This document shows, in pieces, positions 6,372-12,711 of a DNA stretch of 13,896 nucleotides; the stretch's first letter is position 1, and each line of letters begins with the position of its first letter. The position numbers were made by a program, and so were the translations under genes. Origin of the DNA: an uncultured Alistipes sp. (lineage in GTDB: Bacteria; Bacteroidota; Bacteroidia; Bacteroidales; Rikenellaceae); assembly GCA_949840605.1 (NCBI GenBank), contig CATKXN010000070.1, positions 1 through 13,896 of the forward strand, in the 5' to 3' direction. Below the pieces are notes generated by a model that saw only the letters and a list, made by a program, of their open reading frames with translations, was not told the DNA's origin and searched no databases.

Positions 6372-6611
6372 ATGATCAATAAGCAAACCGGTAATAAGGC
6401 CGCATCCCATGCTTCCGGGGTCATGCGGGACAGTCGGTCGTCTTCCGAAGAAAAGTCGGCGGCAGCCAGCGCGCTCTCCCAGAAAACCGCGGAAAGCAAA
6501 ACGACGGGGCGCAAGGCTGCGTCGGAGGCTTCCCGGGTGATGAGAGACGAAAAAGCCTCCCGCCGCGAAAAATCTGCGGCGGCAAGCGCCCTTTCCCAGA
6601 AGGAGGAATAG
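6372..6611 (+). CDS. Small two-repeat Ala/Ser/Lys-rich protein, function unknown
   Basis: The frame is open from 6300, but ATG 6372 is preferred because the codons before it look non-coding and the repeats begin right after it. The 79-residue product has no signal peptide or membrane segment. It consists of two 33-residue repeats (6-38 and 45-77) that are identical at 25 positions; the core is KAAS-x-AS-x-VMRD, then EKSAAASALSQK. In the shared 11-residue core 7 of 11 codons differ synonymously, which supports real protein coding and selection on the protein. It is charged, rich in Ala, Ser and Lys and probably helical. Small proteins with similar K-x-A-S-x-A-S and SAAxSALxQ patterns are, as I recall, annotated as hypothetical in many bacteria; I cannot assign a function. 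A terminator follows at once. The GlsB-type neighbour hints at a stress setting, which is an inference only. Confidence 0.75.
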   Translation: MINKQTGNKAASHASGVMRDSRSSSEEKSAAASALSQKTAESKTTGRKAASEASRVMRDEKASRREKSAAASALSQKEE

Positions 6612-6646
6612 AAAAACGGCGGAGTTCGATACTCCGCCGTTTTTTA
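6612..6646. terminator. Bidirectional intrinsic terminator
   Basis: ACGGCGGAGT (6616-6625) pairs with ACTCCGCCGT (6631-6640) around a TCGAT loop, flanked by an A run on the left and TTTTTT on the right. It begins directly after the TAG stop of the two-repeat gene and can also stop transcripts arriving from the minus-strand DUF3127 gene. Confidence 0.93.
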
Positions 6647-6725
6647 ATGTCCGGCTGTGATGCCTGTCGGTCGCTCCGCCTGACCGCAGGGCGCCTCGAA
6701 AGCGGCACGCGCGTCCGGGAACGCC

Positions 6726-7094
6726 TCAGAAGGGGAGGTCGTCGACCTGCGCGGGCGAGGATGCGTAGGAAGGCTCCTCGGCGATGGGTGGCATGTCGGG
6801 CATCGGGGCGCCGGCCCCTGCCGTCTCCTGCTTGGGCTGCAGACGCCAGGCGCGGATGTCGGTGTACCAGCGACCGTTGTATTCCCGCGACTCGATGTTG
6901 ACCGAGACGTTGTAGGTCGCCCCTTCTTTCAACCGGGCCACGTCCTCGGGCTTGTTGAAGAACGTCACGCAGATCTTGCGCGTGAACGAACCTTCGTTCA
7001 TCTCAAAGACCACGTCCTGACGCTGCCATTCGCCGCGTGCCGACGTTCCCTTCGTCACGGGCATTATTTTGTAAACGGTTCCTTCGAATTCCAT
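6726..7094 (-). CDS. DUF3127-family protein with SSB-like C-terminal tip
   Basis: The 122-residue cytoplasmic protein matches the Bacteroidota DUF3127 pattern: MEFEGTVYKIMP at the start, WQRQDVVFE (23-31), ICVTFFNKPEDVARLKEG (41-58), VNIESREYNGRWYTDIRAW (65-83). Alternating beta strands up to about residue 86 fit an OB-fold, the fold of single-stranded DNA-binding proteins. A flexible Pro/Ala/Glu/Gln-rich linker follows (about 87-115), ending in VDDLPF (117-122). That acidic tip ending in Pro-Phe is the protein-recruiting tail of bacterial SSB, and DDLPF is a common ending of Bacteroidota SSBs. A role in DNA replication or repair as an auxiliary ssDNA binder is therefore inferred, not shown. 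It has a TACCTTTG promoter element 28 bp upstream and converges on the terminator at 6612-6646. Start ATG 7094 gives the family N-terminus. Confidence 0.88.
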   Translation of the reverse strand: MEFEGTVYKIMPVTKGTSARGEWQRQDVVFEMNEGSFTRKICVTFFNKPEDVARLKEGATYNVSVNIESREYNGRWYTDIRAWRLQPKQETAGAGAPMPDMPPIAEEPSYASSPAQVDDLPF

Positions 7095-7103
7095 AGGGTA
7101 TGA

Positions 7104-7111
7104 TATGTTTG
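7104..7111 (+). promoter_or_regulatory. Possible plus-strand -7 element (TATGTTTG)
   Basis: TATGTTTG fits TAnnTTTG and points away from the DUF3127 gene, toward the metalloprotease gene at 7390. It lies between the DUF3127 start codon and that gene's own -7 element. If used, it would make a 270-nt leader for the metalloprotease or a separate short RNA ending near 7289. No -33 element is seen, so this may be chance in A/T-rich DNA. Confidence 0.3.
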
Positions 7112-7122
7112 TTTATTTTCCG

Positions 7123-7130
7123 CAAAGGTA
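7123..7130 (-). promoter_or_regulatory. Bacteroidota -7 promoter element for the DUF3127 gene
   Basis: The minus strand reads TACCTTTG, the same octamer as in front of the ureohydrolase gene, 28 bp before the ATG at 7094. A perfect 14-bp palindrome (7157-7170, TTTTCCGCGGAAAA) lies 26 bp further upstream and could be an operator or chance. Confidence 0.6.
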
Positions 7131-7266
7131 GTGATTTTTTCGGGACAATCGGCCTCTTTTCCGCGGAAAAAGGCGTCGCCGGGTTTTCTATTTTCCGCCG
7201 CGGCCGAAGAAACGGATGCCGCTGCCGCGCGATTCGCCGGAAGTCTGCGCTGAACGGAGCGTGTCG

Positions 7267-7290
7267 AAACGGCGCGGTCCGTTTTTTTTC
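7267..7290 (+). terminator. Possible terminator or attenuator in the leader region
   Basis: AAACGG (7267-7272) and CCGTTT (7279-7284) form a 6-bp stem with a 6-base loop, running into eight T (7282-7289). It lies 100 bp before the metalloprotease start, with no plus-strand gene before it back to 6611. It might end a small RNA started near 7117 or attenuate the leader. The stem is short, so confidence is low. Confidence 0.35.
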
Positions 7291-7389
7291 ACCCGTCGTG
7301 TATGTCGTTTCCGGGCGAACTCCCTCCTTATTACAGAACGGCTGCATGGCGGGGCCGGGAGTTGATCGAACAATTCTAAATTTTAGCAG

Positions 7390-10026
7390 ATGATCCGAAA
7401 ACTATTGGTGCTGTTGCTCTGCTTCACGGCGGCGACGGCCACGGCGAAAAAGCCCAAATCCTCCGCTTCGAAAAAGACGGAGAGTCCGGCAGAAAACCCG
7501 AAAGAAAGCGATTACGACAGACTTTTCAAGGCGAAACACACCGTGGCCGACGGCATGTTCCGGCTGCATGATGTCAAGGGTAAACTCTATTTCGAGATAC
7601 CCGATTCGCTTTTCGGCCGCGAAATGCTGCTGGGATCGACTATTACGGAGGTCTCGGACAATGCCGCAGCGACGACCGGTTCGAAATCGGATTATCCGCT
7701 GCACGTGGTTTTTACACGCAACGACCGTTTCGTCCAGCTGCGGACGGTCAACTGCGAGAACATCACCGACGAAACGGGAGCTTCCCGCGCGGTGGCTGAG
7801 GCGGTGAAGCGGAATACGGCCGATCCCATTCTGCGAAATTACAAAATCGAAGCCTGGAACCGCGACAGTACGGCCGTTGCGGTCAACGTTACGGACCTGT
7901 TCGTGGCCGACGTGGAAGAGATGTCGCCCTTTTCGAAGTACGGGCTTTACACGGCTTACGAGTTGAAAAAGACCTTCCGGAAGGAGCGTTCGATGCTGGG
8001 CGAGATCAAGGCTTTCAGCGACAATATCGTGGTGCGCAGTACGTTGAGCTACGTTTTTTCGCTCAGCCGGGGCCGCACGACGCTGATCAGGGACCGGCCG
8101 CTGACGGCTGTGATGACCCGTTCGCTGGTGCTGCTGCCCCGCGAGGCCTACCGGCCGCGCATCACCGACAGCCGCATGTCGGTCTTTCCGACCGGGAAGG
8201 TGCTTTTCAGCGAACGCGAGCAGCGCGCCCGGGTGATCTATTATGCCCACCGCTGGCGGCTGGAGCCGTCGGATACGGAGGCGTGGAAGCGCGGTGAGAA
8301 GGTGGCGCCGAAGAAGCCGATCGTGTTCTATGTCGACAACGGATTTCCGGAGATGTGGAAAAAGCATATCTTCGAGGCGGTCGAGCAATGGAACGAGCCT
8401 TTCGAACGCATCGGTTTCAAGCATGCCGTCATCGCGAAACCCTATCCGGCGGACGATCCCGGGTTCGATCCCGACAACATCAAATATTCGTGCATCCGCT
8501 ACGCGCCGATCGCCATTGCCAATGCGATGGGGCCCTCGTGGGTCGATCCGCGCAGCGGCGAGATACTCAACGCCTCGGTTTACGTTTACCACGACGTGAT
8601 GAAACTGCTCAACAACTGGCTTTTCGTACAGACCGCGCAGGCCGACGAGCGCGTCCGTGCCGTAACGATCCCCGAAGAGGTGATCGGCGACGGGCTCCGC
8701 TATGTGCTGGCGCACGAGGTCGGACACTGCCTGGGCTACATGCACAACATGAGCGCGTCGGCGGTCATACCGGTCGATTCGCTCCGTTCGCCGACGTTCA
8801 CCCAACGCTACGGCACGACCACGTCGATCATGGACTACGCCCGTTTCAACTACGTGGCCCAGCCGGGCGACAGGGAGCGGGGCGTCAAACTTACCCCGCC
8901 TCGGTTCGGTCTCTACGACTACTACGCCGTGAAATGGCTCTACACTCCGCTGCCCGACACGGCGTCGGCCGCGGAAGAGTATGCCGTCACTTCGAAATGG
9001 ATCACCGAGGCCGCCGCCGATTCGGTCTACCGTTTCGGCAAACAGCAGTTCGGGCGTTCGCTCGACCCCCGTTCGCAGTCGGAGGACCTCGGCGACCATG
9101 CCGTGAAAGCCTCGGCCTACGGCATCTCCAATCTGAAATACATCCTCGCCAACATGAATGCCTGGATCGGCGCTCAGGACCCCGACTTTTCCCAGCGCCG
9201 AACTCTCTATGACGAGTTGCTCACGCAGTATGTCCGCTATCTGAACCACGTGCTGGCCAACGTCGGCGGCATCTATTTCGCCGAGAAGATGGAGGGCGAT
9301 CCCGTGGAGGCTTACCGCAGCGTGCCGCGTGCGGTTCAGCGCGAGGCGCTGCTCTTCTGTCTGGCCCAGCTCAGGGACATGGAGTGGCTGGATAACCGGG
9401 AACTGATCCGTGACATGCCGCTGATGGGTTCGCCCGCCCGGTCGATCGGCGCTTCGCTGGTGGCTGTGGCAGTGGCCGCTCCGGCGCGTGTGGCCCTGAG
9501 CGCCGCGCTGGGCGGTAAAGATGCCTATACGCCCGAGGAGTGCCGCCGGGATGTGTATGATTTCGTGTGGGCCTCGACGCTGAAGGGGCGTACGCCCGAT
9601 GCGGTCGAGATGATGCTCCAGCGCGAATATGTCCGCAGTCTCAGCCTTTCGGCCGGACTGAAATACACCGGCACGGGGGCCCGCGCCGAGAAAAAAATCG
9701 TCTCGGACGAGGGCCTGCTGCCCGTTCCCGCTTTCCTTGAGGCCCACGCGGCGCGCACCGCCGCGATGTCTTCCTGCGGCGAATGCGGTCGGTGCGATCC
9801 GTTCGAAGCGTTCGCCGCGTCGCACCGCGTCGATACCGCGCCCCTGATGGGGTACGGTTCTCCGCGGCTGAATTACTACGATCCCCGCAATACCGAAGCC
9901 GGGGACTACGCGGCCCTGCTCGAATTGCGGAAGATGCTCCGATCCAAGAGCCTTTCGGCCGCGGGCGAAGCGCGACTGCATTACGAACTGTTGCTGCGCA
10001 ACATCGAGATAGCGTTGAAAAAATAA
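7390..10026 (+). CDS. Exported zinc-dependent metalloprotease (DUF5117/DUF5118/DUF4953 type)
   Basis: The 878-residue protein has a type I signal peptide (MIRKLLVLLLCFTAATATA, cleavage near 19) and then a Lys/Ser-rich linker. An N-terminal DUF5118-like segment (about 38-85; YDRLFK, LYFEIPDSLFGREMLLG) is followed by a DUF5117-like region (about 90-290). The catalytic domain carries the metzincin zinc motif HEVGHCLGYMH: His442, Glu443, His446, Gly449 and His452. A Met-turn (SIMDY, Met481) follows 29 residues later. The conserved SWVDPRSGEIL lies upstream of the motif. Near the C-terminus is a cysteine cluster, C796-GE-C799-GR-C802, absent from the paralogue. It should hydrolyse peptide bonds in the periplasm or outside the cell; substrates are unknown. 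The paralogous pseudoprotease follows after 12 bp. The start ATG gives an immediate signal peptide. Confidence 0.93.
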   Translation: MIRKLLVLLLCFTAATATAKKPKSSASKKTESPAENPKESDYDRLFKAKHTVADGMFRLHDVKGKLYFEIPDSLFGREMLLGSTITEVSDNAAATTGSKSDYPLHVVFTRNDRFVQLRTVNCENITDETGASRAVAEAVKRNTADPILRNYKIEAWNRDSTAVAVNVTDLFVADVEEMSPFSKYGLYTAYELKKTFRKERSMLGEIKAFSDNIVVRSTLSYVFSLSRGRTTLIRDRPLTAVMTRSLVLLPREAYRPRITDSRMSVFPTGKVLFSEREQRARVIYYAHRWRLEPSDTEAWKRGEKVAPKKPIVFYVDNGFPEMWKKHIFEAVEQWNEPFERIGFKHAVIAKPYPADDPGFDPDNIKYSCIRYAPIAIANAMGPSWVDPRSGEILNASVYVYHDVMKLLNNWLFVQTAQADERVRAVTIPEEVIGDGLRYVLAHEVGHCLGYMHNMSASAVIPVDSLRSPTFTQRYGTTTSIMDYARFNYVAQPGDRERGVKLTPPRFGLYDYYAVKWLYTPLPDTASAAEEYAVTSKWITEAAADSVYRFGKQQFGRSLDPRSQSEDLGDHAVKASAYGISNLKYILANMNAWIGAQDPDFSQRRTLYDELLTQYVRYLNHVLANVGGIYFAEKMEGDPVEAYRSVPRAVQREALLFCLAQLRDMEWLDNRELIRDMPLMGSPARSIGASLVAVAVAAPARVALSAALGGKDAYTPEECRRDVYDFVWASTLKGRTPDAVEMMLQREYVRSLSLSAGLKYTGTGARAEKKIVSDEGLLPVPAFLEAHAARTAAMSSCGECGRCDPFEAFAASHRVDTAPLMGYGSPRLNYYDPRNTEAGDYAALLELRKMLRSKSLSAAGEARLHYELLLRNIEIALKK

Positions 10027-10038
10027 ACCTCCCGGATC

Positions 10039-12651
10039 ATGATGAAACTGTTGAGAACAGCCATACTCCCGCTGTTGGCGGGGATGCTCCTGCTGCCGGC
10101 GGCAGCCATGCCCCTCCGGGCGGGCGACAGCGCCGTTGCGGAAGCCAGGGCGAAGGACACGAAACGCGGCAGGAAAAAGAAGCACGAGGCGGATACCGTG
10201 CGTAAGACGACTCCCTACGAAAAACTTTTCAAGGACCGGAAATCCGAAACCGTCCGCGGCGGGGGACTTACCCTGCACCGGGTCGAGGACAAACTTTATC
10301 TCGAGCTGCCCGATTCGCTGCTCGGCCGGGAGTTGATGATCACCACGACGATCGAGCGCACGGGCGATCCCGGCGACGGCCTGGCCCATCAGCAGCCCGT
10401 GCCGCCCTATATGGTCGAATTCATCCGCGGCAGGTGCGACACGCTTCTCTATATGCGGGAGTTTTCTCCCCTGGTAATCGTCGACGGCAGCGATGCGATG
10501 CGCGAAGCCGTCGAACGGAGCCATATCGGCCCGATCGTGGCGTCGTATGCCGTGAAAGCCCGTACGCCAGACGGGAAGGCGGCGGTCGTCGATCTGACGG
10601 CGCTTTTCGCGGGCGACGTCAAGCCTCTGCGGCCGATCGACCCCGACGGCGGCAATACCTACGGCGGCTGGATGACGGCCAAGGCCGAATACAAGAAAGA
10701 CCGTTCGATGCTGACTGCCGTGACGGGCGGGAAAAAGGGTGTTTCGGTGGTGGGCGAAATTTCCTACGGTACGACGGTCAGCTTCCTCGGTCTGCTCGAC
10801 CTTTGGAAAGACAAGCCTCAGTCGATCGTCGCCCGCCGCACGCTTCGGGTGCTGGGCGATCCCGAACAGCGGATGCGCCTTTGCGACCGGCGGCTCGGAC
10901 TCGCCGCAAAAGCCGTCGAACGCTTCTCGGACGTAGAGCAGGAGGCCAAGACCGACTATTACGCCTGCCGCCGTTCGATCCTCGACGGTGCGGGCAATGT
11001 GCGGCCCGTGGTGTTCTATGTCGATACGACGTTCGATGCGTCGTGCTACGCCGCCATCGAACGGGGCATCCTGCTGTGGAACGATGCCTTTGCGAAGATC
11101 GGCTACCGGGATGTAATTCGTGTGAAGCCGTTTCCGGCCGATCCGGATTTCAACGATAACTGCCTCTATAACAACTGTGTGCGTCGCACAGGAACCTCCA
11201 ATTCGGAACTCTATACCGCTTCGTGGGTCGATCCGCGCAGTGGCGAGATACTGGGAACCGATATCTTCGTGCCTTTCAATTTTACGGCTGCGATCCGGAA
11301 GCACCTGCTTCTTACGCTGTCGGCCGTCGATCCGGATGCTCGCACCGCGCAGCCCTCGGCGCGTCAGATCGCCGACGCGCTGACGGCCATGATCGCCCGC
11401 CGGGCGGCTTCGGCATTCGGTGTGATGCCCAACTATGCCGCTTCGTCGGCTTATCCCACCGATTCGCTGCGTTCGCCGTCGTTCACGCAGAAAAACGGTC
11501 TTACCGCGTCGATTACGGACGATGTGTTTTACAACATCGTCGCGCAGCCGGGCGACAAGGAGCGCGGTGTAAAACTGGTTTCCGATGCGTTGGGGCCCTA
11601 CGATTATCTGGCCGTCGAGTGGCTCTACAAGCCCGTTGCCGGAGCCGCCGCGCCGCAGGACGAACTTCCGGAACTGCGCCGTCTGCTCGCTTCGAAGGAG
11701 GGTGATCCCCGTTATTTCTTCGCACAGTATGCTTCCGGGGCCTACGACCCCCGCGTCGGCACCGAGGATCTCGGCGACGATCTGTTCAAGGGGGTGGCTT
11801 TCCAGCTCGCCAATCTGAAGTATGTGGCCGGTCACGGCGACGAGTGGCTCTCGGGCCGCGACGGCGACTACCTATTCCGCGAAGAATTGTTGACGGACAT
11901 GGTGCTGCGGGTCAACACGCTTTCGTCGCAGCTGATGCGTTACATCGGCGGCGTCTACATGACGCCTGTGTATGAAGGAACCCGCCTGCCGGCCTGTACG
12001 GCTGTGCCGCGCGAGGTGCAGCAGCGCGCCTTGTTCGAAGTGCTCGGTCTGTGTGCGGATCTCGGCTGGATAGACCGGCAGGAGGTGTCGAAAAATGTTT
12101 ACAACCGGGTGCGGGCATGCGATTATCTCCAACGCCGGATCGTGCGCACGCTGCTCGAAAAACTCGGTGAGCTGGATCTCGCAGCTGCGAAGTCGGACGA
12201 TCCCTATACGGCCGACTGCATGGCGAAAGACCTTGCGTCCTGGTTCGAACGGCAGATACGTTCGCGTGAGCCGTTGACTGATCATGCCCGAAATTTGCAG
12301 CAGTCGCTGCTCAAGTCGACCGTTGCCGTCGCCAACGTCAAGTCGAAGGCGGCTCCGGGGTCGGGCAGTGCGTTTGCGCTGGCGGATGAAAACGACCCGT
12401 GGACGGCTGCATGGCCCTGCCGTGCGGCCGACGATCTGACGCCGATGGGCGTCGGCGATTCGCAAAGCGCCGCCTACGGTTATCGTAAACCGGTGGTGGT
12501 TCCCGCCTTTAGGGAACATCTGTTTTACGGGCTGCTGCTCGATTTGAGGACGATCTACCGACGGGGCGCCGTTTCGGCTCCCGTGGCCGATACGCGTGCG
12601 TTCTGCCGTTATATGGCCGACCGGATCGATCGGGAGATGGCCATCGACTGA
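10039..12651 (+). CDS. Exported pseudo-metalloprotease, paralogue of the upstream protease
   Basis: The 870-residue protein has the same architecture as its neighbour: signal peptide (first ~23-28 residues), basic linker, YEKLFK, LYLELPDSLLGRELM, SWVDPRSGEIL, DSLRSPSFTQ, VAQPGDKERGVKL and PYDYLAVEWLY. In a gap-free local alignment the zinc motif HExxHxxGxxH is replaced: Arg454 and Arg455 stand for His-Glu, Ser458 for the second His, and Pro464 for the third His; only Gly461 remains. The Met-turn Met is Thr493 (SITDD). It therefore cannot bind zinc in the usual way and is predicted to be catalytically dead. The reading frame is intact and full-length, so it is not a decaying pseudogene. It may act as a partner, inhibitor, chaperone or substrate-binding subunit of the active protease. 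ATG 10042 is an equally possible start. A long terminator follows the stop. Confidence 0.9.
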   Translation: MMKLLRTAILPLLAGMLLLPAAAMPLRAGDSAVAEARAKDTKRGRKKKHEADTVRKTTPYEKLFKDRKSETVRGGGLTLHRVEDKLYLELPDSLLGRELMITTTIERTGDPGDGLAHQQPVPPYMVEFIRGRCDTLLYMREFSPLVIVDGSDAMREAVERSHIGPIVASYAVKARTPDGKAAVVDLTALFAGDVKPLRPIDPDGGNTYGGWMTAKAEYKKDRSMLTAVTGGKKGVSVVGEISYGTTVSFLGLLDLWKDKPQSIVARRTLRVLGDPEQRMRLCDRRLGLAAKAVERFSDVEQEAKTDYYACRRSILDGAGNVRPVVFYVDTTFDASCYAAIERGILLWNDAFAKIGYRDVIRVKPFPADPDFNDNCLYNNCVRRTGTSNSELYTASWVDPRSGEILGTDIFVPFNFTAAIRKHLLLTLSAVDPDARTAQPSARQIADALTAMIARRAASAFGVMPNYAASSAYPTDSLRSPSFTQKNGLTASITDDVFYNIVAQPGDKERGVKLVSDALGPYDYLAVEWLYKPVAGAAAPQDELPELRRLLASKEGDPRYFFAQYASGAYDPRVGTEDLGDDLFKGVAFQLANLKYVAGHGDEWLSGRDGDYLFREELLTDMVLRVNTLSSQLMRYIGGVYMTPVYEGTRLPACTAVPREVQQRALFEVLGLCADLGWIDRQEVSKNVYNRVRACDYLQRRIVRTLLEKLGELDLAAAKSDDPYTADCMAKDLASWFERQIRSREPLTDHARNLQQSLLKSTVAVANVKSKAAPGSGSAFALADENDPWTAAWPCRAADDLTPMGVGDSQSAAYGYRKPVVVPAFREHLFYGLLLDLRTIYRRGAVSAPVADTRAFCRYMADRIDREMAID

Positions 12652-12659
12652 TTCCGACG

Positions 12660-12699
12660 AAAAGATCGGGCCGTAACGCAGGTTACGGCCCGATCTTTT
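12660..12699. terminator. Bidirectional terminator between convergent genes
   Basis: A perfect 18-bp stem (12660-12677 with 12682-12699, GCAG loop) begins with AAAA and ends with TTTT, so both strands have a hairpin plus T run. It lies 8 bp after the pseudoprotease stop and 12 bp from the stop of the minus-strand oxidoreductase, and should serve both. Confidence 0.95.
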
Positions 12700-12711
12700 G
12701 CGCTTTGGGCG

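Noticed and set aside
7402..11835. A 1477-codon open frame on the minus strand across both protease genes
   Set aside because: It is antisense to two genes with clear motifs and signal peptides. Its product is Arg/His/Gly-rich without domains, and such frames arise in GC-rich genes that rarely use codons whose complement is a stop. Its length is striking but not evidence of coding.
10039..12651. Treating the second protease gene as a pseudogene
   Set aside because: The frame is intact with signal peptide, conserved flanking motifs and a terminator. Only catalytic residues are replaced, which fits a pseudoenzyme rather than decay.
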